Positions 16,129 through 24,096 of a stretch of 64,000 bases of DNA are shown here, in pieces (position 1 is the stretch's first letter; each line of letters begins with the position of its first letter). The stretch comes from an uncultured Maribacter sp. Its GTDB lineage: Bacteria > Bacteroidota > Bacteroidia > Flavobacteriales > Flavobacteriaceae. Location: contig CANLTE010000001.1 in assembly GCA_947493885.1 (NCBI GenBank), forward strand, positions 62,001-126,000, in the 5' to 3' direction. A model generated the notes under the pieces. The model made no database searches, was not told the DNA's origin, and worked only from the letters and a program-made list of their open reading frames with translations. The translations under genes and the position numbers were made by a program.

Positions 16129-18645
16129 CTATCCTTTCTTTGAATAAACTGGCTTAAGATAATTAGTTCTGAAGCCGTTGGGTGTTAAATTATGTAATCC
16201 TAATAAGTTTGCTATTTCTTTTGTTGTAGCTGCTGTAAATCCAGAATTATTGATTCCGTCAACAAATCTTCTTAAATTATCCTTCAATAAATTTAAAGAA
16301 TCTTCATCGATGACACGGGTGTTTTCACTAGTATTTACATTCCAACCTTTAATGTTTGGCGGTTGCAATGTAACCAAATTATGATTAGCCGCTGGTCCGT
16401 AGAGATTCTTAAACCATTCACCAGAGCCTAAAAGTTGATTGATGTTGTCCCTTGTTATTACATCGTGAACTGCTCTTGATTTTGCTTCTAGCACTAGATA
16501 ATGCTGGTCAGTCATAACCCATAGAACATCTGGTCCATTTCCAAACTCAGCTTCTGGTTCTTGTGTATAAAAACCAATTAAACTTCCAATTTCTGCCAAA
16601 GCATTTTCAAACTTGGTATGCGGTATGTCTTGACTAAAACTAAGGTTTTCAAAGAGGCTTTCAATATACATTTTAAAGTCCTGTGATGTTTCAAAGCGTT
16701 TAACAAAATGAAGAACTTGTATTGCTTGTCCTTCGCTAGCTGTAATCTTGGTATAGCTATGACCATTTTTAGACTGAAGCATATGAGAAGTCGTTTGCGC
16801 CGCTTTTAATTGTAAATCATTCGATTTCGGAGCATTATCAAGAAATAAATAATTTGCGGACTTTTCAAAGTACCAACCGCGCTGTTTGGAAGTTAAATCA
16901 ACGGAGTCAACAATATCATTTAGAATAAGATTACTCGCACCCTCATAATCCCTTCTTCTGAATTGGTCGATAGCTTCCGACTCTACATCTGCAATTTCCA
17001 AATTTTTCAATATACGGTCATCTGTTTTATCGACTTCGATTTTTGATAAAATATCTGAGTGGTATTCTCGCCAACTCATATCTTGTGCCAAACATAGACT
17101 TGCTGTTTCTTTAATTGTTTCAAGAGTATTGTCTTTTGATTCTTCATCTAATAAAGAAAGACCCAGTTTAAGCTGTTCTCTGGTAACAGGTGTGAAATAT
17201 TGAAGGTTAGATTTATTACCCACAAATTGTAATAGGTCTTTTCCCATAAGAAAAACAGTACAATAATCACTTCCAGACCGTACCGCTCTACCTAATCCTT
17301 GCTCTATTATCTGAGCTTTTAGTGATGCTTTGACAGACTCTAAACGTAGTTCTGCATATAGCTGTCCATAGGAACTAAAAGATGGATAGCCATCAAGAAT
17401 GAGTATTCTACACATATCCCCATTTAAGTCAACCCCATCATACCTATTCACTAACACATAAAACAGTCCTTTCTTTTTCTTTAGCTTACTAATGTCCTTA
17501 TTTATACTTTCATTTTCAAGAATTTCTGCCCCAATATCTTCCCATTTTTTTGCTCTTTCTGAAGACGGTGTCAGTACCATTACATTAATACCCGACTTAG
17601 AATATTCTTTTGCCAAGGCCATTATCTGTTCATCGGTTATTCTGGAATCGAATCGTTGTGGCGCAAGGATTAAGCGTTGACCCACATCTTTTCGGTCTTT
17701 AGGTATTAAAGCATTTTTAATGCTTTCTTTATTGATTCCCAAATCTTTAATCAAATCTATTTGGTCTTCAAATGTTGCTGAAAGGATATATCTGTGTTTT
17801 GCTTCGTTAAAAGCTCTCACATTATGAAATGGTACATAAGCTGGTGCTATTTCTATACCTCTCGGACCCACGTAACAGTCATATGATTTTAGGTCGTCGG
17901 CAATCAATCCCCATTTGAAAAATAATTCATCATTATCGCTAAACTCACCGATGAGTTCAATTAATTCTTCATTTCTTGAAAGCCAAGCCCAATAAGGGAC
18001 TTTTAAAATTTTAGCATATGGGTCACCTTGTATCAGTCTGTGATAAGTGCCTGGTGCTTGATATTTCAAATCGCCTTTAAATAATTTAAGCAATCTCTTA
18101 GCTAAATCGTGACCGAAGGGAATTAATAATGTTGTCGCATCTCTCGCTTTATCTAAACATACGTGTGCATCATCGAGAACAATAGAACCAACATCAATAT
18201 TGTCTCTCTCAAAAATCGAACGAGAATTGAATAACTTTTGGAAGGTACATAGAAGTATCGCTTTCGAGTTTAAGAAGTCGTCAGGAAACACACTTCTTTG
18301 CCCTGCATATTCTACTTCACAAACAGGTATTCCATATAAATTAGCCTGAATCTTTGCTTGTTCTAAGAGTTGCTTATCAGGGCATAAATATAAACTAGGT
18401 CCAACACCTTCGACCATTTTTGAATACAACATTAAAAGGCTAACCAAGGTTTTTCCAGAACCCGTATTCATCTTGCAAAGTACATCTCGTTGTTTTCGTA
18501 TGGTATGCCAAGAGTTTAAGACTTCTTCCTGTATTCCACGTAAATAAGCATACCCCTCTTTATGAAATAAGGATTGAAAAAGTTCTGTTGGCTCAAAATT
18601 GAGTTGTTTTGGTGCAGTATCTTCTAGTTTTTTCTTGAATATATT
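16129..18645 (-). CDS. DEAD/DEAH-type helicase fused to a PD-(D/E)XK nuclease motif (putative defence protein)
   Basis: 838 residues from the ATG at 18645; a TTG at 18678 would add 11 but is less likely. The N-terminal half is a superfamily 2 helicase: Walker A MNTGSGKT (59-66), DDAH box (about 158-161), LSATF (motif III) and QGLGRAVRSG (motif VI). The C-terminal part holds GPD (Asp706), then VLEAK (Glu720, Lys722) at the spacing of a PD-(D/E)XK nuclease core, and ends with a small HTH-like segment (TTKEIANLLGLHNL). A helicase-nuclease fusion between ICE cargo and core genes suggests anti-phage or anti-plasmid defence. No close named system is recognised. A tRNA-like sequence follows 13 nt later on the same strand. 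Confidence 0.8.
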   Translation of the reverse strand, partial: NIFKKKLEDTAPKQLNFEPTELFQSLFHKEGYAYLRGIQEEVLNSWHTIRKQRDVLCKMNTGSGKTLVSLLMLYSKMVEGVGPSLYLCPDKQLLEQAKIQANLYGIPVCEVEYAGQRSVFPDDFLNSKAILLCTFQKLFNSRSIFERDNIDVGSIVLDDAHVCLDKARDATTLLIPFGHDLAKRLLKLFKGDLKYQAPGTYHRLIQGDPYAKILKVPYWAWLSRNEELIELIGEFSDNDELFFKWGLIADDLKSYDCYVGPRGIEIAPAYVPFHNVRAFNEAKHRYILSATFEDQIDLIKDLGINKESIKNALIPKDRKDVGQRLILAPQRFDSRITDEQIMALAKEYSKSGINVMVLTPSSERAKKWEDIGAEILENESINKDISKLKKKKGLFYVLVNRYDGVDLNGDMCRILILDGYPSFSSYGQLYAELRLESVKASLKAQIIEQGLGRAVRSGSDYCTVFLMGKDLLQFVGNKSNLQYFTPVTREQLKLGLSLLDEESKDNTLETIKETASLCLAQDMSWREYHSDILSKIEVDKTDDRILKNLEIADVESEAIDQFRRRDYEGASNLILNDIVDSVDLTSKQRGWYFEKSANYLFLDNAPKSNDLQLKAAQTTSHMLQSKNGHSYTKITASEGQAIQVLHFVKRFETSQDFKMYIESLFENLSFSQDIPHTKFENALAEIGSLIGFYTQEPEAEFGNGPDVLWVMTDQHYLVLEAKSRAVHDVITRDNINQLLGSGEWFKNLYGPAANHNLVTLQPPNIKGWNVNTSENTRVIDEDSLNLLKDNLRRFVDGINNSGFTAATTKEIANLLGLHNLTPNGFRTNYLKPVYSKKG

Positions 18646-18678
18646 CATTGATTGAGCGATTATTTTCTTGACCAACAA

Positions 18679-19217
18679 AATAGTAAAATTTAGTCAATGG
18701 TTGTAAGTTATTTTAACATAAATACTTGATTAGCTAAATCGAAAATGAAATATTTAGTTATCACTTTATATTCTATTTAACAAGAATATCCTGTTCTTAT
18801 AACCCACTCAGCACATTCCCCTACATTTCGCGAAAAACTACATTACGGGAAAAGAGCTTCTCTACACAAGTCTTGGACACAATCCCCAATTCTAGCTTTT
18901 CATTCCGTTAACCCTTCCCGATACTCTGGGAAGGAACACTACATTCCTGAGTTAAAATTGCGAATTAAGTCCGCTTGATAGGAATTCCATTTAATCATTT
19001 GGTGCCACTTCCTATGTTTTTTATACTTCACAAAAGTTTTTAGAAGTACTTCCGCACCCTTGCTGTTATACCCTTTTTTTGACAGCAAAATACCAACATT
19101 TTGAACTTGAACAGACTGCATAAATCAGGCTCGTACCTCGCTCTTTTTTATAAGTCCTTATCAATTCAAAATCTTGAAAATGTATCAGCAACAAAAAAAG
19201 GTAACAGCGAGGGCGCT
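18679..19217. other. Gene-poor stretch between helicase and ssb
   Basis: No confident gene. A hairpin CCTTCCC/GGGAAGG (18913-18934, 8-nt loop) is present without a T tract. A minus-strand frame 18939-19121 (60 residues, basic, ending KWNSYQADLIRNFNSGM) could be a small protein or a gene remnant, but it has no recognised relatives. The base composition is slightly richer in C than the neighbours near 18800-18960. Confidence 0.4.
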
Positions 19218-19316
19218 ATGGGAAGTAAATCTAAAATGAAACTTATGAAATCTTACAAAAACATTAAAAAGGAAGCGGCACCAAAAAAACAAAAAAGGAA
19301 AACGCTCAAGATATAA
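19218..19316 (+). CDS. Very small basic peptide, uncertain
   Basis: A 32-residue frame, MGSKSKMKLMKSYKN... ending in KKQKRKTLKI, about half Lys/Arg. It would be a nucleic-acid-binding peptide if made. It sits 84 nt before ssb on the same strand. No family is recognised and the length is close to chance, so this is a weak call. Confidence 0.25.
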   Translation: MGSKSKMKLMKSYKNIKKEAAPKKQKRKTLKI

Positions 19317-19350
19317 TAAGTAAATCACTTCAAAAAAATAAAAATATAAA

Positions 19351-19371
19351 CTGTCTGAATGGTTCGGACGG
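19351..19371 (+). promoter_or_regulatory. Hairpin in the ssb leader
   Basis: CTGTCTGAA pairs with TTCGGACGG (nine pairs, two of them G-U) around a 3-nt loop. It lies 29 nt before the ssb ATG. There is no T tract. It is possibly an RNA control or stability element. Confidence 0.35.
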
Positions 19372-19400
19372 TAGTTTAATTAATCTTTAAATATTTTATT

Positions 19401-19745
19401 ATGAGTACTTTAAAAAATCACGTACAGTTAATTGGAAACGTTGGACAAGAACCAACCATTACTAACCTTGAAAGCGGTAAAAAAGTAGCCCGTTTTTCAC
19501 TAGCAACAAACGAATATTATAAGGATGCCAAAGGCGAAAAGCAAACAGAAACGAATTGGCATACAGTAGTAGCTTGGGGCAAGACTGCTGAAATAATTGA
19601 AAAATATGTTGAAAAAGGCAAAGAAGTAGGTGTTTCGGGGAAATTGAAATCTCGAAGCTATGAGGATAAAGATGGTATCAAGCGATATGTTACCGAAATC
19701 GAAGCGAACGAAATCCTTTTACTTGGAAGTAAAAACGACAAGTAA
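19401..19745 (+). CDS. ssb: Single-stranded DNA-binding protein (mobile-element type)
   Basis: 114 residues forming one OB fold: NHVQLIGNVGQEPTI, ARFSLATNEYY, TNWHTVVAWGKTAEIIEKYVEKGKEVGVSGKLKSRSYEDKDG. It is shorter than chromosomal SSB and lacks the acidic DDIPF-like tip that binds host partner proteins, ending instead in LLLGSKNDK. It should coat the single-stranded DNA formed during conjugation or ICE replication. It is followed by a strong terminator, so it is a single-gene unit. Confidence 0.93.
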   Translation: MSTLKNHVQLIGNVGQEPTITNLESGKKVARFSLATNEYYKDAKGEKQTETNWHTVVAWGKTAEIIEKYVEKGKEVGVSGKLKSRSYEDKDGIKRYVTEIEANEILLLGSKNDK

Positions 19746-19759
19746 TTCTTAAAAATTAA

Positions 19760-19797
19760 AGAGGGCGTAATCGTCGAAAGATGCGCCCTCTTTTTTC
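19760..19797 (+). terminator. Rho-independent terminator of ssb
   Basis: Stem AGAGGGCG/CGCCCTCT with a 16-nt loop, followed by six or more T, 14 nt after the ssb stop. Confidence 0.88.
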
Positions 19798-19824
19798 ATT
19801 ATTCACACTTTAATTATATGTACA

Positions 19825-20274
19825 ATGAAAGCACAAGTTAACGAAATAAAAATTAGCTACAAAGGGAGTTTGAAGTCTTCTATGTGGCAAAAAATTAGCA
19901 ATTCAAAAGATGCAGCTGAATTACTTTATGAAGATTGGGACAAAGATACAATTGCATTGCAGGAAACTTTTAAGGTTGTATTGTTAAACAATAGCAATAA
20001 AGTAAAAGGTGTATATCAACTTTCACAAGGTGGAATTACAGGTACATTAATAGACCTTCGTATATTATTTGCAGTCATTCTCAAATCCCTATCTGTAGCC
20101 ATAATTTTAACACACAACCACCCAAGTGGGAAATTAGAACCTAGCGATGCGGATAAGACACTAACAAACAAGATAAAAAAGGCGTCAAAGTTGTTTGATA
20201 TTACCATTCTCGACCATTTGATATTTGCGCCCGATGGGGATTATTACAGTTTCTCTGATAACGGAATTTTGTAA
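19825..20274 (+). CDS. RadC-like JAB/MPN domain protein
   Basis: 149 residues, only the JAB half of RadC (about 220 residues in the chromosomal protein). The metal-site signature is present as THNHPSGKLEPSDAD (HxH...D). The preceding VYQLSQGGITGTLIDLRILFAVIL matches the RadC fold. Short RadC-like genes are common on Bacteroidetes ICEs, plasmids and phages. The function is not established; an anti-restriction or DNA-processing role has been suggested for such copies. The next small gene follows 11 nt downstream. Confidence 0.85.
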   Translation: MKAQVNEIKISYKGSLKSSMWQKISNSKDAAELLYEDWDKDTIALQETFKVVLLNNSNKVKGVYQLSQGGITGTLIDLRILFAVILKSLSVAIILTHNHPSGKLEPSDADKTLTNKIKKASKLFDITILDHLIFAPDGDYYSFSDNGIL

Positions 20275-20285
20275 AATCGGAAGCT

Positions 20286-20483
20286 ATGATATATCTCAAT
20301 TTTACAGACTTGAGCGAAGAGGCTCAAAACCGACTTTTAGAAAATTCTAAAAAAGATGTGGAACGAAAATTTGGCGATAGTATTCGCAAATACGTAAAGG
20401 AAAATTACACCTGTTTTGAAACAATGATAGAGGAAGAAGCACTACGGAATTTGTATTCCTATAAATATATATTCAATATATAA
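20286..20483 (+). CDS. Small hypothetical protein downstream of radC-like gene
   Basis: 65 residues, charged and helical (DLSEEAQNRLLENSKKDVERKFGDSIRKYVKENYTCFETMIEEEALRNLYSYK). It has a good ATG and is 11 nt from the RadC-like stop, so it is probably cotranscribed. A terminator lies 22 nt after its stop. No domain is recognised; the pattern is that of small ICE accessory proteins. Confidence 0.6.
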   Translation: MIYLNFTDLSEEAQNRLLENSKKDVERKFGDSIRKYVKENYTCFETMIEEEALRNLYSYKYIFNI

Positions 20484-20504
20484 TTTTCTGAATTTTTTAA
20501 TCGA

Positions 20505-20533
20505 ACACCTCTGAAATTTAAGAGGTGTTTTTC
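20505..20533 (+). terminator. Rho-independent terminator
   Basis: ACACCTCT/AGAGGTGT stem with an 8-nt loop, followed by TTTTTC, after the RadC-like operon. Confidence 0.8.
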
Positions 20534-20689
20534 TATGCAATTAAAACCAAGTCAATAAAAAAACGTATCTTTATATCGCTGAAAAACAGCACACAAATTA
20601 AAGTAAGGTTATACACTTTTCGACTTTCGCCGATAACCGTACACATCGAAAAATAACATATCGGAAAATTATTTTCCCTGTAAATGGCA

Positions 20690-20913
20690 ATCGGCTTTTT
20701 AGCCGGATTGTATGGAATTTTGTCCCGCGAGCGGGACGAAAAGGAATAGCAAGAGGGTAACACGCTGCGCGATGTTTCGGATTCCTTTTCGCTTTCAAAT
20801 ATCTGATTATCAGCTGCTTGAATATATTTTAATTTCTTGACAATCAGTGATTTGCGACAAACGGGCTGTAAACGCCCATTTTTAGGGAAGATTTTGCGAC
20901 AAATCGGCGAAAT
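20690..20913. other. Probable oriT / relaxosome region
   Basis: This gene-free stretch just ahead of the mobilisation genes is full of symmetry. There is CGGCT-TTTT-AGCCG (20692-20705); the perfect GTCCCGC-GA-GCGGGAC palindrome (20722-20737); GGGC...GCCC near 20862-20877; and two 11-bp direct repeats TTTGCGACAAA (20851-20861 and 20893-20903) 42 bp apart and right before the MobA-type start. The short AAGAGGGTAACACG sequence between them might contain the nick site. Bacteroidetes oriT regions normally lie directly upstream of such mob genes. No nic site is proven. Confidence 0.5.
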
Positions 20914-21294
20914 ATGGACTCATTTATTGGAATTAGATTTAAAAAGGAAACTGCAAAACGTTTCCAAACATTCTCACGAACTTATTTCAAATCGCACACC
21001 GAGGCGATGGCTACAATGCTCGATTTTTTCTTCTACAATGAAATTTCGCCAAAAGAAAAATTAGGTCCAACAGGGCGAACCATCGAAGCTAAACTCTTAA
21101 AAAGAATCAATGCAGTCATTGCCATAATGAGAGATGTCGAAAAGACACAAACTAAACCTACCGTGGCTATGATTCAATCACTTTTTGAAACCGAAGAGCC
21201 AAGCAAAAAACCGCTGATAGTAGAAAAGAAATATGCCGAAGAAAAAAAGGAAGTACGCTTTCGAGAAAAGCAAAACCCAAGTAACCAACTATAA
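20914..21294 (+). CDS. BfmA/BtgA-family mobilisation (relaxosome) protein
   Basis: 126 residues. The N-terminal ribbon-helix-helix-like part (GIRFKKETAKRFQTFSRTYFKSHTEAMATMLDFF) is the typical DNA-binding region of BfmA/BtgA proteins, followed by a helical segment and a Lys/Glu-rich tail. It is expected to bind oriT and help the relaxase nick the DNA. The relaxase gene starts 11 nt later. The two TTTGCGACAAA repeats directly upstream are likely binding sites, an inference from position. Confidence 0.82.
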   Translation: MDSFIGIRFKKETAKRFQTFSRTYFKSHTEAMATMLDFFFYNEISPKEKLGPTGRTIEAKLLKRINAVIAIMRDVEKTQTKPTVAMIQSLFETEEPSKKPLIVEKKYAEEKKEVRFREKQNPSNQL

Positions 21295-21305
21295 ATATTT
21301 GAGCT

Positions 21306-22337
21306 ATGTACATTACAATCACACCTCAAAAATTGGGTACTAATTACAGTCAAAGTTCAGCTGATTTTGTGGGCTATTTAGAGAAAGAAAATAAAGGTTT
21401 AGAACTACGGGATATGGAACATTTTTTTAATCAATATGGGGATGAAATTTCCGCTGAAGAAGTGGTTAAAGAAATTGACGGAAACACAGCAAAATTAAAA
21501 AAGAAAGAACCCAAATTTTATTCAATTACAGTCAGTCCTTCTAAGTACGAATTGAACAGATTACAGAACAGTCGTGAAGATTTAAAAACGTACACTCGTG
21601 AGCTGATGAAAGATTATGTGTCTTCCTTCAATCGAGAAATCAACGGGCGACCAATTACAGTTAACGATATAAAATACTATGCTAAAATTGAACATCAACG
21701 AACCTTTAAGGGTACGGATAAACAGATAAAAGAAAATCAACCTTATGCTACAAAAATACTTCAGCTTAAAACGGATATCAGAAATATTCAGGAAGGACGA
21801 GCTGAAGGGAATACTAAAAGGATGAAAAAGGAAATTGCCAAACTGGAACGCCAAGCACCACATCAACAAAATGGAAAACGGATAGTCCAAGGAATGGTAA
21901 AAGATGGCAACCAAAGTCACATTCATATCATCGTGAGCAGAAAAGATGCTTCAAATTCTGTAAGTCTTTCCCCAGGAAGTAAACACAAAGCTTCGGAAGT
22001 TGAAATGCACGGCAAGAATGTAAAACGAGGTTTTGACCGTGATAAATTCTTTGACAAAGCGGAAAAAACTTTTGACAGCACTTTTGGCTATAAACGAAAC
22101 TTTGCCGAAACCTATAAGGCTCGAAAGGATTTTGTAAAAAATCCCAAGCTCTATTTTGCTGCCTTGATGAAATTACCAGCCAACGAAAAAGCATTGGCAT
22201 TCAAAATGATTACAAAAACAGGCTTGCCAGTAATACCCAGTATTCCAGTAAGTCAGGCACAAATTGCTCTTCGGGTTTTCAAACGGTTAAGACGTGGCGC
22301 AGAAGTGGCTATAAAATCCAGTTCCATCGGAATATAA
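21306..22337 (+). CDS. DUF5712-family relaxase (MobB-like)
   Basis: 343 residues. The N-terminus MYITITPQKLG...SSADFVGYLEKEN is typical of DUF5712 mobilisation proteins. SITVSPS and KIEHQRTFKG come next, then the histidine-bearing strand GNQSHIHIIVSRKD (about 198-211), which fits the HxH metal motif of relaxases. The C-terminal part is basic and helical (KKAEKTFDSTFGYKRNFAETYKARKDF). It should nick one strand at oriT and pilot it into the recipient. The coupling protein gene follows 5 nt later. Confidence 0.82.
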   Translation: MYITITPQKLGTNYSQSSADFVGYLEKENKGLELRDMEHFFNQYGDEISAEEVVKEIDGNTAKLKKKEPKFYSITVSPSKYELNRLQNSREDLKTYTRELMKDYVSSFNREINGRPITVNDIKYYAKIEHQRTFKGTDKQIKENQPYATKILQLKTDIRNIQEGRAEGNTKRMKKEIAKLERQAPHQQNGKRIVQGMVKDGNQSHIHIIVSRKDASNSVSLSPGSKHKASEVEMHGKNVKRGFDRDKFFDKAEKTFDSTFGYKRNFAETYKARKDFVKNPKLYFAALMKLPANEKALAFKMITKTGLPVIPSIPVSQAQIALRVFKRLRRGAEVAIKSSSIGI

Positions 22338-22342
22338 TTAGT

Positions 22343-23923
22343 ATGCAAATAGATAATATCATAACAACACTTTCAATTATTGGTCTGGCCAGTGCCGTTT
22401 TCTATGTGATGTTTCGGGTAAGTAGATATGCCTTTCTAATGAATATCATAATGCTTTCAGTTTTGGTGTTCTACGTTGCTAAAGAAAATGAAGTGGTACA
22501 GATATTACTTTATCTAGTTTGTCCACTAATGCTAATTAATACAGGATTGTATGTTTTTCTGCATAAAACTGAAAACGCACAAAATGGAAATACAAGATAC
22601 CAAGTCAATTTTGCTACGAACAAAGGAAACTTCAAATTAGATAATATTAAACGTGGTGCATCTATTATCGGTTCTGCGGGGAGCGGTAAGACGGAAAGTG
22701 TGGTTTATGGATTTTTGAAACACTTCCGGAAAGAAAGCTTTTGTGGTATCATTCACGATTATAAAGATTTTGAACTGACCGAAATGGCTTATCCACTTTT
22801 TAAGGATGGCGATATTCCGTTTAGGGTCATTTCCTTTGATAAAATCATTCATAGGGTAAATCCTATTGCGCCACGTTATTTAGAGAATGAAGAAAGCGTA
22901 AATGAAGTTTCAAGGGTGTTAATCGAAAACCTTTTGGAACAACGAGAATCGGGAACTACTGGCACAACTAAATTCTTTAACGATGCTGCTGAAGGTTTGA
23001 TTGGTGGATTGATTTGGAAATTGAAAACAGATTACCCTAAATACTGCACACTACCCCATTTGATAGCAATTTATCAATTATTGGACACGGATAGTCTTAT
23101 ACAGTTTTTAGAAACCAACACTACATCAAGAGCAATGGCAGATGCTTTTATTAGTGGCAAGGATTCTGATAGGCAGACAGCTGGTGTAAAAAGCACATTG
23201 GCAAATGCCCTAAAGCGAATTAGTACCCAGCGAATTTTTATGGCGTTGTCGACTGATGAAGTGCCTTTAAATATTAATAGCGAAGATAATCCTGCAATCA
23301 TTTCTATTGTGAACAATCCAAAATTTGAGACATCTTATTCACCTGTAATCGCTACCATTATTCACACCATTACCAAACAAATGAGTGTGCGAAATTCAAA
23401 ACCTTCATTCTTATTGATGGAAGAAGCACCTACCATTCGGTTGTTAAATATGCACCGCATTCCTGCAACTTTGAGAAGCTACGATATTGCCACTATATAC
23501 GTAATGCAAGATAAAATACAAAATGATATGATGTATGGCGACAAAGCCAGTAAAGCTATATTAAGTAATCTTTCCTATCAATTTTTTGGGAAGGTAAATG
23601 ACCCAGATACCGCTAAATATTATGAGCGCTTTTTTGAAATCATCAAGGACCCAACAAAAAGTATAAGTCGTGGACACAATCTGGATTTTGATACGCGAAT
23701 TACAACTGGAGAGAAAGAAATCCCAAAGATAAGAGCTGATGTTTTCTTTAGATTAAAACAGGGAGAGTTTATCACATATGCAGATGGTAAAGATAAAAAG
23801 GTGCGGTTTAAATTATCTGATATTCAAAGGCAGCTTCCTGAAAAATCTAACCAGTTTTCCCAAACTGATTTAGAAGCTAATTTTGAGCAGATTTATGAAG
23901 AGGCTCGGACGCTTTTTACTTAG
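22343..23923 (+). CDS. mobC: Type IV coupling protein (MobC/TraG/VirD4-like ATPase)
   Basis: 526 residues. Two to three N-terminal membrane helices (about 8-75) are followed by a cytoplasmic P-loop ATPase: Walker A GSAGSGKTES (110-119), FCGIIHDYKDFELTE, Walker B region SFLLMEEAPTIRL, and the conserved YVMQDKIQNDMMYG segment. It hands the relaxase-DNA complex to the mating channel. It is somewhat shorter than CTnDOT MobC, which has a longer N-terminal region. It is the last gene of the mobilisation operon. Confidence 0.88.
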   Translation: MQIDNIITTLSIIGLASAVFYVMFRVSRYAFLMNIIMLSVLVFYVAKENEVVQILLYLVCPLMLINTGLYVFLHKTENAQNGNTRYQVNFATNKGNFKLDNIKRGASIIGSAGSGKTESVVYGFLKHFRKESFCGIIHDYKDFELTEMAYPLFKDGDIPFRVISFDKIIHRVNPIAPRYLENEESVNEVSRVLIENLLEQRESGTTGTTKFFNDAAEGLIGGLIWKLKTDYPKYCTLPHLIAIYQLLDTDSLIQFLETNTTSRAMADAFISGKDSDRQTAGVKSTLANALKRISTQRIFMALSTDEVPLNINSEDNPAIISIVNNPKFETSYSPVIATIIHTITKQMSVRNSKPSFLLMEEAPTIRLLNMHRIPATLRSYDIATIYVMQDKIQNDMMYGDKASKAILSNLSYQFFGKVNDPDTAKYYERFFEIIKDPTKSISRGHNLDFDTRITTGEKEIPKIRADVFFRLKQGEFITYADGKDKKVRFKLSDIQRQLPEKSNQFSQTDLEANFEQIYEEARTLFT

Positions 23924-24012
23924 ATTCAAAGTAGTGGAACAGTTATAAAAATAGCCCATAAAATAACCTATCCAGAAACTTGGAAATATTCCAAATTTTA
24001 ATTAATTCGTTG

Positions 24013-24044
24013 TTTCGAGAGTATCGAAATCATTTGTACCTTTG
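24013..24044 (+). promoter_or_regulatory. Promoter of the methylase operon with embedded inverted repeat
   Basis: TACCTTTG (24037-24044) matches the Bacteroidetes -7 element TAnnTTTG, and TTTC at 24013-24016, 20 bp upstream, is one base from the -33 TTTG. The -33/spacer region holds a perfect inverted repeat TTTCGA-N5-TCGAAA (24013-24029), which would let a repressor block the promoter. The start codon is 52 nt downstream. Confidence 0.55.
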
Positions 24045-24096
24045 GAATTAATTTAGTATGTAACTAACGAAACAGGTTTATTGGGTAACTTAAGAT

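Noticed and set aside
18646-18678. Longer helicase from the TTG at 18678
   Set aside because: A standard ATG 33 nt downstream gives a good start; the extra residues show no conserved feature.
20598-20798. Leftward frame of 66 residues (ACYPLAIPFRPARGTKFH...) as a gene
   Set aside because: It lies in the palindrome-rich probable oriT; its coding look comes from conserved non-coding DNA and there is no partner or domain.
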